This document shows positions 24,089 to 31,797 of a stretch of 64,000 nt of DNA, one piece after another. The stretch spans positions 3,986,174 through 4,050,173 of the forward strand of contig NZ_CP038853.1 of NCBI RefSeq assembly GCF_004792415.1, given 5' to 3'. Numbering within the stretch: position 1 is the stretch's first letter; each line of letters opens with the position of its first letter. Below the pieces are notes generated by a model. The model searched no databases and was not told where the DNA came from. It saw only the letters and a program-made list of their open reading frames with translations. The position numbers and the translations under genes were made by a program. This stretch comes from Pantoea vagans (lineage in GTDB: Bacteria > Pseudomonadota > Gammaproteobacteria > Enterobacterales > Enterobacteriaceae).

Positions 24089-25780
24089 TTACAGCGCTTT
24101 AGCCTGACTTTTAGCCGGTGCCTGACACCAGTTGTTAGCCGGGTTAATGCCGCCATCTGGCGAGGTATAACCCAGACAGCCCAGAATGGTATCGAACAAC
24201 TCAACGTGACGATGAGTCCGGCCCACACGCTGTTGCGCCTGCAGGCGTTCGAAGTTACTGCGGTTCTGGCTGTCTTCCAGATACTTATCTGACGCCCAGA
24301 CCATCATCGGTACGCGGAACTGCTCCGGCGGTGCCATCTCACGCGGCGTGCCGTGCAGATGCATATTCTCGCTGATCGACTCACCGTGGTCAGCAGCATA
24401 GAAGACAATCGCCTTTTTATCACGCAGCTGATCCAGCACGCTATCCAGCATGCTATCGACATAGAGCACAGAGTTGTCATAAGCGTTAATCAGCTGCGCT
24501 TTACTGCAGGTCTCGTCGACGCCCATACACTCCGGCTGATACTTCGCGAAGCTGCGCGGATAACGCTGTGAATAGAGATAGTGCGAACCTTTGGTGTGCA
24601 GCACCACCAGATGCTTACCTTTCGGGAAACGATCCAGTGAGGCTTTCATCTCCGGCACCAGCAGCATGTCATCTACCGCTTTGCCCTGATTACGCTTCTC
24701 TGAACCAATCTGCTCACGGAAAGCAAAGTTGTTGGCATTGATGTTGTCGTAAAACCAGACTTCGCTCTGCATCGCAAACAGCTCAGAGGTGAAGCCCAGC
24801 TCTTTCATCACCGCAAACACATTCTGCTCTTTCAGCGTGCGGCCTGGGTTATCCATGGTGCCGCCTTCGCGCACAAACATGCAGCGCAGCGACAGCTTCG
24901 TCGCGGTATCGCAGGACTCGCCGCGGAACGCCACCAGGTTCTTCTCTTTCGACAGCTTAGGCGTTGTGTCGCGCTCATAACCCAGCATTCCCATGTGATC
25001 CCAGCGGGTGGTTTCGCCAATCACAAACACCACATAGGTATCGTCCAGGCCGGCAGGCGCAACGTAGGTAAACTTCTTCGCCGGATCCAGCAGCTCCTCG
25101 CTATTCAGCGATTCATCCACGCGGGTCCAGGCAAACAGACCGACAGCCGCCAGCCAGTTGGAAGGCAGATACGAGTGAGCGACCACACCGCCGTAGCTCG
25201 GCAGATCAATATTAGTGATCTCTTCATTATGCTTCTGCAGCTTGTCGAAATAACGGATCGGCAGCCAGACCAGGGCCACGCAAAGCAGCATAATCACCGT
25301 TGGCTTGAGTCGCTGTCCTGGCGTACGCAGTTGCTCGTTCAGCGTCATGCTCAGCCTGTTGCGCCAGATCATCAGCAGCGGCAGCGCGCTGACCAGCACC
25401 ATCCACAGGATGAAATGGTAGCCAACCACTTCTTTAGAAAGATCGGTATCGGTCGTCATCACCGACGCCACAATGCCGTAGCCAATCACGACGTTAAAAA
25501 ACGCCATGTAATAGGCGGCGGCAACTGAAATCAGAACAATCATCGTGGCCAGCACGCGATAAAACCACTTTCCGCCCAGCGACAGCAGACGCATCAGGAA
25601 GAACGTCAGCAGCACAATGGCCACCACCTCGGTGACAGCAGTGAGCCAGTTCGTTACCGTTGAGTGCCTTAGAAAACCGTCAAAACGACGATAGAAAATC
25701 GGTAAGTTCAGTAAGATACCGAGGTAGAGCGCCAGCAGTAGCGATAACTTCTGCTGAGTCAGGGTTTTAATATAATTCAT
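24089..25780 (-). CDS. eptB: EptB, Kdo2-lipid A phosphoethanolamine transferase
   Basis: A 563-residue inner-membrane enzyme, the same length as E. coli EptB, that adds phosphoethanolamine to the outer Kdo of LPS. It has five N-terminal membrane helices (to about residue 180) and a periplasmic sulfatase/alkaline-phosphatase domain. Visible active-site elements are GETTRWDHMG (about 255-264), the CDTATKLS nucleophile-threonine segment (about 290-297) and DHGESI late in the protein. The gene lies between ohr and tRNA-Pro, as in the E. coli dppA-proK-eptB order. In E. coli it is controlled by sigma-E and the sRNAs MgrR and ArcZ; no such site was identified here. Confidence 0.95.
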   Translation of the reverse strand: MNYIKTLTQQKLSLLLALYLGILLNLPIFYRRFDGFLRHSTVTNWLTAVTEVVAIVLLTFFLMRLLSLGGKWFYRVLATMIVLISVAAAYYMAFFNVVIGYGIVASVMTTDTDLSKEVVGYHFILWMVLVSALPLLMIWRNRLSMTLNEQLRTPGQRLKPTVIMLLCVALVWLPIRYFDKLQKHNEEITNIDLPSYGGVVAHSYLPSNWLAAVGLFAWTRVDESLNSEELLDPAKKFTYVAPAGLDDTYVVFVIGETTRWDHMGMLGYERDTTPKLSKEKNLVAFRGESCDTATKLSLRCMFVREGGTMDNPGRTLKEQNVFAVMKELGFTSELFAMQSEVWFYDNINANNFAFREQIGSEKRNQGKAVDDMLLVPEMKASLDRFPKGKHLVVLHTKGSHYLYSQRYPRSFAKYQPECMGVDETCSKAQLINAYDNSVLYVDSMLDSVLDQLRDKKAIVFYAADHGESISENMHLHGTPREMAPPEQFRVPMMVWASDKYLEDSQNRSNFERLQAQQRVGRTHRHVELFDTILGCLGYTSPDGGINPANNWCQAPAKSQAKAL

Positions 25781-26059
25781 GAAAAAAGGGGTTTCTCCGG
25801 TGTGAAGCGCTTGACCAAATCTTTTATGTGACTGCCGAAACGCGGCAGAGTTCGCTGAATAAGCGGACCGGACAAGATGAAGGAAAATTCTGAACGGATT
25901 TACTGGCTATAACGCGAGGTGGCTCAGTAAAACATGGCCGCGTTTGATAGACCAGAAAATAATCTTCGTCGACCGGATTAGCACATTTTTTGTACATATC
26001 TGAGGGTGGCTATTGGCTGACTGACGCAGAAAACAGCAGGAGAGAGGATGTGATGAATG

Positions 26060-26090
26060 AAAAATGCGGGCCTGATGGTTCAGGCCCGCA
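26060..26090 (-). terminator. Rho-independent terminator after ohr
   Basis: On the minus strand, GCGGGCCTG-AACCAT-CAGGCCCGC is followed by ATTTTTC, directly after the ohr stop codon. Confidence 0.85.
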
Positions 26091-26096
26091 GCACGC

Positions 26097-26525
26097 TTAG
26101 CGAATGATGTTCAGCGTAACGTCGATGTTGTTGCGGGTAGCGTTTGAGTAAGGACAAACGATATGCGCTGCATCAACCAGCTTCTGCGCTTCTGCTTCAT
26201 CCATCTCTGGCAGATGAATATTCAGGGTCGCTTCGATACCAAAGCCATCAGGAATCGGACCGATACCGACTTCACCTTCAATCCACGCATCTTTTGGCAT
26301 CGCGATTTTGTCGCGGCCAGCAACAAACTTCATCGCGCCCAGGAAGCAGGCAGAGTAGCCTGCAGCAAACAGCTGCTCAGGGTTAGTCACTTCGCCGCCT
26401 GCACCGCCCATCTCTTTTGGCACGCCCAGTTTAACGTCCAGTACACCGTCAGAAGAGGTTGCACGACCATCACGACCACCGGTTGCTTTGGCTTTGGCGC
26501 GGTAAACCACTTGTTCTAAAGACAT
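26097..26525 (-). CDS. ohr: Ohr, organic hydroperoxide resistance thiol peroxidase
   Basis: A 142-residue OsmC/Ohr-family peroxidase that reduces organic and fatty-acid hydroperoxides. Both catalytic cysteines are present: C60 in [15 protein letters not shown] (peroxidatic) and C124 in [13 protein letters not shown] (resolving). The conserved Arg/Glu network residues surround them. Length is typical for Ohr, distinguishing it from OsmC. It is preceded by a good Shine-Dalgarno (GGAGAAA) and lies downstream of ohrR in the same orientation, with a 95-base gap that should carry the ohr promoter and OhrR operator. Confidence 0.95.
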   Translation of the reverse strand: MSLEQVVYRAKAKATGGRDGRATSSDGVLDVKLGVPKEMGGAGGEVTNPEQLFAAGYSACFLGAMKFVAGRDKIAMPKDAWIEGEVGIGPIPDGFGIEATLNIHLPEMDEAEAQKLVDAAHIVCPYSNATRNNIDVTLNIIR

Positions 26526-26620
26526 GACATTTCTCCGTTACACTATTTAATCGCCCACTACTTATTTAACCGTAATCAGGCGGTGAGGTTCAACGGATGC
26601 AGCGCATCCGTCGGCAATAA

Positions 26621-27085
26621 TTATCGTGATTGATTCAGGTTATCACGTAACCCATCGAGCTGTAATTTCAGCGCCAGCAGAGCGTCATCGTCACAGGCTG
26701 TGGCACATTTAACCGCTTCAGGTATGGACTCCGCTTTATGCTGCAGCGTTCGTCCCGCGTCCGTCAGCGTTACCGCCACCTGGCGTTCATCCTGACGGGT
26801 ACGCTGGCGGTTAATCAGACCTGCGCTTTCCAGCCGCTTCAGCAGTGGCGTTAATGTTGCCGAGTCTAAAAAAAGCTGCTCGCCAATCTCTGACACCGTG
26901 ACATCATCTTTCTGCCACAACACCAGCATCACCAGATACTGCGGATAGGTAATGTCGAGCTGGCTCAGCAACTGTCGATAGACTTTATTCATCGCCAGAT
27001 TGGCAGAATAAAGCGCAAAACAGAGTTGCTGATCGACCAACAGTGGCATCGTTTTCACTTTTTTGTCATCTTGATCACAGTTCAT
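26621..27085 (-). CDS. ohrR: OhrR, MarR-family peroxide-sensing repressor of ohr
   Basis: A 154-residue MarR-family regulator. It contains the OhrR hallmark [15 protein letters not shown] with the reactive cysteine at C22, and a second cysteine at C127 (VKCATAC). These are exactly the positions of the redox pair of the 2-Cys OhrR of Xanthomonas, which supports the start at 27,085. A later ATG (27,049) would give 12 residues fewer. The winged helix covers about residues 60-105 ([19 protein letters not shown]). Organic peroxides oxidise C22 and release the repressor from the ohr promoter. Confidence 0.9.
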   Translation of the reverse strand: MNCDQDDKKVKTMPLLVDQQLCFALYSANLAMNKVYRQLLSQLDITYPQYLVMLVLWQKDDVTVSEIGEQLFLDSATLTPLLKRLESAGLINRQRTRQDERQVAVTLTDAGRTLQHKAESIPEAVKCATACDDDALLALKLQLDGLRDNLNQSR

Positions 27086-27096
27086 GATGATTAATA

Positions 27097-27114
27097 TAGA
27101 TAGCGCGCTAGATA
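27097..27114. promoter_or_regulatory. Candidate operator between ohrR and the divergent HD gene
   Basis: A perfect 10-bp palindrome TAGCGCGCTA (27,101-27,110) lies inside two direct TAGATA motifs (27,097 and 27,109). It is just upstream of ohrR and 35 bases from the divergent gene start. Possible OhrR autoregulatory site; not the classical AT-rich OhrR consensus. Confidence 0.3.
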
Positions 27115-27148
27115 ATTGCAAGCAAACTTTTTTGTCAGGAGAAAAAGC

Positions 27149-27745
27149 ATGCAGGATTCACTGGAAGAACAGGCGCGTCGTTTCGCCACTGAGGCACATG
27201 CCGGTGCCGGTCAGCGCCGCAAATATACCGATGAGCCTTACATTGTTCATCCGGCTGCGGTAGTGGAGCTGGTGCGCAGCGTCACTCATGACGATGCCAT
27301 GTTAGCCGCCGCCTGGCTGCACGATACCGTAGAAGATACCTCTGCCACGCAAGGGGATATCGAAGCCCAGTTTGGTACTCGCGTGGCCAGCCTGGTGGAG
27401 ATGCTGACCGACAGCACACCCACAGCGGCAAAAAATCGGGCGGCCCGTAAACTGGCGCACTTCCGCCATACGGCCAGCGCCAGTCCTGAGGCGCAGACAA
27501 TCAAACTGGCTGACATCATCGACAATACCCGCGCGATTGTGCGTTTTGATCCTGACTTTGCGCGGGTCTATCTGGTGGAAAAACAGATACAGATTGGGTT
27601 GCTGAAAGAGGGCGATGCGCAGTTATGGCAGCAGGCGTCAACGATCATTGAAAGCGGCCTTGCTCAGCTGCGGGAGCCTCCCTACAACGTGCCAGCGAGC
27701 TGGTTTGTGAAGCAGGCCGCTAAATACAGCGAAATGCGCGCATAA
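27149..27745 (+). CDS. Small HD-domain hydrolase, MESH1/SpoT-hydrolase-like
   Basis: A 198-residue single-domain HD phosphohydrolase. The metal and catalytic signature of the RelA/SpoT hydrolase domain is intact: YIVHPAAVV (H34), LHDTVEDT (H58, D59) and IKLADIIDN (D122). Length and motif order match small alarmone hydrolases and metazoan MESH1, which hydrolyse (p)ppGpp and, for MESH1, NADPH. The substrate here is not known. The start has a strong Shine-Dalgarno (AGGAGA). The gene is divergent from ohrR across about 60 bases and ends in a terminator. Linkage to peroxide-response genes suggests shared control, which is inference. Confidence 0.8.
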   Translation: MQDSLEEQARRFATEAHAGAGQRRKYTDEPYIVHPAAVVELVRSVTHDDAMLAAAWLHDTVEDTSATQGDIEAQFGTRVASLVEMLTDSTPTAAKNRAARKLAHFRHTASASPEAQTIKLADIIDNTRAIVRFDPDFARVYLVEKQIQIGLLKEGDAQLWQQASTIIESGLAQLREPPYNVPASWFVKQAAKYSEMRA

Positions 27746-27772
27746 AAAAACCCGCCAGCGGCGGGTTCTTCT
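27745..27772. terminator. Bidirectional terminator between the HD hydrolase and yiaG
   Basis: AACCCGCC-AGC-GGCGGGTT is flanked by an A-run on the left and TCTT on the right. It can serve both convergent genes. Confidence 0.85.
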
Positions 27773-27784
27773 CGTGATGCCTGA

Positions 27785-28081
27785 TTATTCAAGCAACTGC
27801 CGTCCCAGATAGGGATTGGCATGCAATAACTTCATTAATTTCTGCGCCGTCGCGGAAGGACGGGTACGCCGTGCTTCCCAGCTTTTCACGGAAGAGACGC
27901 TCACGCCCATCACTTTTGCAAATTCATCAACCTGCATGCCGGTCATTTCACGCAAACGCTGCGGCTCTGGCTGGGCGGGTTGCTGACGCTGAATAAGTAA
28001 CTCGGCGGCGCGATCATCACGTGTCAAAACAATCTGCTCAAGGCTGCTGAGCAATTCAAACATCGGGTCTTTTAATTCCAT
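27785..28081 (-). CDS. yiaG: YiaG, small HTH-type regulator
   Basis: A 98-residue XRE/Cro-type HTH protein matching E. coli YiaG (96 aa): the N-terminus MELKDPMFELLSSLEQIV is nearly the same, and the HTH covers about residues 42-75 (FAKVMGVSVSSVKSWEARRTRPS). The target is unknown; the family includes NadS-like antitoxin regulators, but there is no toxin partner beside it. In E. coli it neighbours yiaF and cspA. Here yiaF is nearby, but a gamma-glutamyltransferase-like gene intervenes and cspA is absent. Confidence 0.9.
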   Translation of the reverse strand: MELKDPMFELLSSLEQIVLTRDDRAAELLIQRQQPAQPEPQRLREMTGMQVDEFAKVMGVSVSSVKSWEARRTRPSATAQKLMKLLHANPYLGRQLLE

Positions 28082-28814
28082 AGAGAACTCCTTAAAAACT
28101 CACTATGAAGCACGTGAAAGTAGAGAGGTACGAGCCTGAAGTCAGGACTCTGAAACCGGGCCTGTTTCAGGCTGGATCCCGCAAGGGTTTGTTTTTGTTA
28201 TGAGAAAAACCATTACGGGACACAGCCTGCGGTGCACTGCTTTAATGATGTCAGGTCAATGCAACAAATGCCGGGAGACTAAGTATGGATAGAGACCTGA
28301 CTATTTGCCGCGCAATTTATAATTATTTTTTTCACTATGGTTTGCCGGAAAAGTTCCAGCACCTCTAACCTGCTGAGGCAGTTGATTTTTGTGCTGGCAT
28401 AGCGTGCAAAAAAATCAAATGGTGTTTGCGATTTATGTGGATGCCATCAAGCTTTTCTCTGGCATATTCTCATTTCTGTGAAGCACTACACCTCTTCACC
28501 TTGTGAGTGCAAAATATACGCCAATGGTTTACTTCCTGAACACTTATATTCACGGTTCTGATTAATTTAAGAATAGTCCTGGTTAGCGCCTGAACCCTGG
28601 CGCGCGGCGGCTCACAGTGGAGTGCGGAGAAATCTTTTACTCTTAACGCCCCTGTATCGTCAGATGAATCAACAGTCATCCTAACGAAACGGCTGACGCC
28701 TCATAACGGTGCAGCTGGCGGCTGAAAACGAGCCCTTTGCGCGCTAAACGTGCAGCGGTGGAATCACGTGCTGATGACGGGAAAATTCACTCCTGACCTC
28801 TTTAAGGAAAAGCG
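28082..28814. other. Gene-free interval upstream of yiaG and the ggt-like gene
   Basis: About 730 bases with no gene I can support. Two very short open frames (about 30 and 27 codons near 28,198-28,370) and a 69-codon minus-strand frame (28,470-28,679) show no recognisable sequence or ribosome-binding site. Base composition falls towards AT between 28,300 and 28,560, unlike the flanking genes, which fits regulatory or formerly mobile DNA. Confidence 0.4.
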
Positions 28815-30413
28815 ATGCGTGAAACAGATTTTAACGTCGGCTATCCCTCTCATCGCGTGCCGATGATGGGCCGCAATGCCGTCGCAACCTCGCAACCGCT
28901 GGCGGCACAGGCGGGTTTACGGATGCTGCAACAGGGCGGGAACGCCGTGGATGCGGCTATCGCCACCGCCATCGCCTTAACCGTGCTGGAGCCGACCGGA
29001 AACGGCATCGGCAGTGATGCGTTTGCGATTGTCTGGGACGGCAGCGAGCTGCATGGCTTAAATGCTTCAGGCCGGGCGCCCGCCGCCTGGCGTCCCGACC
29101 GCTTTGCCGCGCTGAGCGCGATGCCTGAAACCGGCTGGGAGTCTGTCACTGTGCCGGGCGCCGTCTCGGCGTGGGTGACGCTGGCGCAGCGCTTCGGCAC
29201 CTTACCGCTGACCACCCTGGCGCAACCGGCAATTGACTATGCGCGCGACGGCTTTCCGGTCTCTCCGCTGATTGGTCAGCTGTGGCAGCGTGGCTATGAC
29301 AAGCTGCGGGATCAGCCTGGCTTCAGCAGCTGCTTTGCGCCGCAGGGCCGTCCACCGCGTACGGGCGAGCTGTTCCGCAACCCGGCACAGGCCCGCACCC
29401 TGCAGGAGATCGCTGAGACTGAAGGTGAAAGTTTTTATCGCGGCGCACTGGCGCAGAAAATGGCGGCCTTCGCCCGCGAACATGGCGCGGCGCTGACGCT
29501 GGAGGATTTGAAAAACCATCGTGCTGACTGGGTTACCCTGCTGTCGCATCCGTTTGCCGGCGGATCGGTGCAGGAGCTGCCGCCGAATGGTCAGGGGATC
29601 GCGACTTTAATTGCGCTCGGCATTCTGGAAGCGTGGGAGATCAATCGCTATGCACCCGATTCGCCGCAGTGGCTGCATCTTTCTATTGAGGCGATGAAAC
29701 TGGCGCTGGTTGATCTGGACCGTTATGTCACTGACGAGGATCACCTCGAATTTCCGGCTGAATTACTCCTGAGCAAAGAGTACATCCGCCAGCGGGCAGC
29801 ATTAATCGACCCTGACAAAGCAGGAGATTTCCGCTTTGGATCACCGCAGCAAAGCGGCACGGTGTATGTCGCGGCAGCGGATGCCAGCGGCATGATGGTC
29901 TCTTTCATCCAGTCCAATTACATGGGCTTTGGCTCTGGCGTGGTCGTACCCGATACCGGCATCAGCCTGCAGAACCGTGGCGCAGGCTTTTCACTCGACC
30001 CGGAGCATCCCAACGTCGTGGCGGGCGGTAAGCGGCCCTTCCATACCATTATTCCGGCCTTTGCGCTGGATCAGCAGGGCCAGCCGCTGATGGCGTTTGG
30101 CGTGATGGGTGGCCCGATGCAGGCGCAGGGACACGTTCAGCTGGCGTTGCGGATTATGCTGCACCGGCAGAATCCGCAGGCCGCGATTGATGCGCCGCGC
30201 TGGCGCGTGGTACAGGGACGTGAGGTGGTGTTTGAATCCACTCTCGATCGCAATACCCTGAGCACGCTGCGCCGTATGGGGCACAATGTGGTGCTGGAAG
30301 ACCCTCTGAGTAACTACAACTTTGGTGGCGCACAGGTAATCGTACGCGATCCGCAGGGCTTCTATATCGCAGCCAGCGAGAGTCGCAAAGATGGTCAGGC
30401 GGTAGTGTTTTAA
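28815..30413 (+). CDS. Gamma-glutamyltransferase family protein (YwrD-like, no signal peptide)
   Basis: A 532-residue Ntn-hydrolase of the gamma-glutamyltransferase family. The proenzyme signature is recognisable: the early AxxGxxMLxxGGNAVDAAIA region (about 33-51), the TGNGIGSDAF oxyanion-side segment (61-70), and the autocatalytic threonine at T349 in QQSGTVYVAAADASG. There is no signal peptide, unlike periplasmic Ggt, so it resembles cytoplasmic YwrD-type enzymes. The substrate may be glutathione or another gamma-glutamyl or acyl amide. The start has a good Shine-Dalgarno (AAGGAAAAG). It sits alone between yiaG and yiaF, probably as an insertion relative to E. coli. Confidence 0.85.
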   Translation: MRETDFNVGYPSHRVPMMGRNAVATSQPLAAQAGLRMLQQGGNAVDAAIATAIALTVLEPTGNGIGSDAFAIVWDGSELHGLNASGRAPAAWRPDRFAALSAMPETGWESVTVPGAVSAWVTLAQRFGTLPLTTLAQPAIDYARDGFPVSPLIGQLWQRGYDKLRDQPGFSSCFAPQGRPPRTGELFRNPAQARTLQEIAETEGESFYRGALAQKMAAFAREHGAALTLEDLKNHRADWVTLLSHPFAGGSVQELPPNGQGIATLIALGILEAWEINRYAPDSPQWLHLSIEAMKLALVDLDRYVTDEDHLEFPAELLLSKEYIRQRAALIDPDKAGDFRFGSPQQSGTVYVAAADASGMMVSFIQSNYMGFGSGVVVPDTGISLQNRGAGFSLDPEHPNVVAGGKRPFHTIIPAFALDQQGQPLMAFGVMGGPMQAQGHVQLALRIMLHRQNPQAAIDAPRWRVVQGREVVFESTLDRNTLSTLRRMGHNVVLEDPLSNYNFGGAQVIVRDPQGFYIAASESRKDGQAVVF

Positions 30414-30647
30414 GGCCGCGCCAGCGCGCGTCAGGTCGCTAAGCGTGCCTTTCAGCTGCACGCTTTGCCCGCAATGGCAGGGACCCTGGCCCCTTCTGAC
30501 GCGCAGACAATCCCGTTCTTTAACCGGCGTTTCAGAAAGCGTCTGTTTCACAGGTGGTTTCACATTGTGCCGTGATGCGGGTTTGTTCTATTCTTTAGGC
30601 CATTCTTACCTGGACATCCGACAGTATCACCGACAGGAGTTGAACCC

Positions 30648-31364
30648 ATGGCTTCAGGACTTACACGCCTTATGGCACGCGGCGGCATGATGCTCGCTGG
30701 CGCGCTGATTGTGCTGCAACTCACCGCGTGCGGTGATAAAGAAGGCGAGCAGCGCAAAGCATTTATCGATTTCCTCCAGAACACCGTGATGCGCAGCGGC
30801 GAGCATCTGCCCAGCCTCAGCGAGAATCAGAAGCAGAGCTTTGGCAACTTCGCCAGCGATTACGCCATCATGTATGGCTTCTCACAGCAGGCGAACAAGG
30901 CCGTTGAGCAGGGTATGCGTCCGGTGGTGGATGAGCTTTCGGCCATTCGCGTTCCGCAGGATTATCTGAGCCGTCGTGATTCCCTGCGTCAGGCGAACAG
31001 CGCACTGGTGATCGTTACCCAGCAGATTGAAAGCGCAAAAATGCAGGCGGACAGCAGCAAAGCGGCCCTGAAGCAGCCGGATGATTTGAAAAAAGTCTAT
31101 GACACCGCCTACAACAAAGTGGTGACGGTGCCTGCCAATCAGCTGATTCCGCTGCTGCCAAAACTCCAGGCGCTGAGTCAGGGTGCCGTACAGGCCGGCG
31201 ATTTCCTGCAAATGCAGGGAAACCGTGTCAGCTTCAATGATGGTGGCGTGCAGTTCCCGACGCAGGATCAGGCTTCACAATATAATGCGCTGATGAGCAC
31301 GTTATCAGCCAATTCGCAGGCGCTTCCTCAGGCACAGGCTGCCGTCCAGGGTGGTCTGCAGTAA
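30648..31364 (+). CDS. yiaF: YiaF, DUF3053 lipoprotein
   Basis: A 238-residue lipoprotein with lipobox LTAC at C28 after a hydrophobic signal sequence. The mature protein is helical and matches E. coli YiaF (236 aa) along its length, for example KEG-QRKAFIDFLQNTVMRSGE. Function is unknown; E. coli YiaF is described as a barrier-related envelope protein. The start has a clear Shine-Dalgarno (CAGGAG). It stands as a single gene before the mtl operon. Confidence 0.9.
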   Translation: MASGLTRLMARGGMMLAGALIVLQLTACGDKEGEQRKAFIDFLQNTVMRSGEHLPSLSENQKQSFGNFASDYAIMYGFSQQANKAVEQGMRPVVDELSAIRVPQDYLSRRDSLRQANSALVIVTQQIESAKMQADSSKAALKQPDDLKKVYDTAYNKVVTVPANQLIPLLPKLQALSQGAVQAGDFLQMQGNRVSFNDGGVQFPTQDQASQYNALMSTLSANSQALPQAQAAVQGGLQ

Positions 31365-31445
31365 AACCGTTTAACGGGCAGGCGTTATTCGTCTGCCCGG
31401 CTCATTCCCCTTTTCATCTCTCTTCCTGTCACCTGGATAATGAAG

Positions 31446-31655
31446 TGTGATCTGGCGCATTTTCGACCAAAAATAGTTTGTGATCTAAGTCACATTTATA
31501 TAACAAATACCCTGCCGATAAGTGTGATTCATCTCACAGATAACCTGCCAGCCCGGCCATAATCCAGGCAAAACAAGCCTTGACACCGGTAAAAATGTGA
31601 TCGAAGTCACGCAAATTACCCCTACCACCACCCTGAATCAGTGACACAGATCACA
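31446..31655 (+). promoter_or_regulatory. Array of CRP sites upstream of mtlA
   Basis: Four good CRP sites match TGTGA-N6-TCACA: 31,479-31,494 (perfect), 31,523-31,538 (perfect), 31,596-31,611 (one half TCACG) and 31,640-31,655 (AGTGA half). A fifth, half-matched TGTGA occurs at 31,446. E. coli mtlA is known for five CRP sites, so the unusual multi-site architecture is conserved. Catabolite activation of the mannitol operon follows. Confidence 0.88.
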
Positions 31656-31797
31656 CTTACTCCATGCGCTACGCAGCGTCAAATTCGCGTGATAGAGTCC
31701 GCGTGCATACAGTAATACCACCGGCTTCGCGTCGGGGTGGCTAAACAAAAACAAGCGCGCTCTCCTATTGCAGCGCGTCTCAATAAGGGGTGGGTTT

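Noticed and set aside
23496..24107. A 203-codon plus-strand frame running through the repeats and the tRNA
   Set aside because: It reads through two copies of the tRNA 3' end and terminators; the translated sequence repeats because the DNA does. Not a gene.
28198..28370. Two tiny plus-strand open frames (about 30 and 27 codons)
   Set aside because: No Shine-Dalgarno, no recognisable sequence, and within the length expected by chance.
28470..28679. A 69-codon minus-strand frame in the yiaG-ggt interval
   Set aside because: No start signal or resemblance to a known family; AT-rich non-coding appearance.
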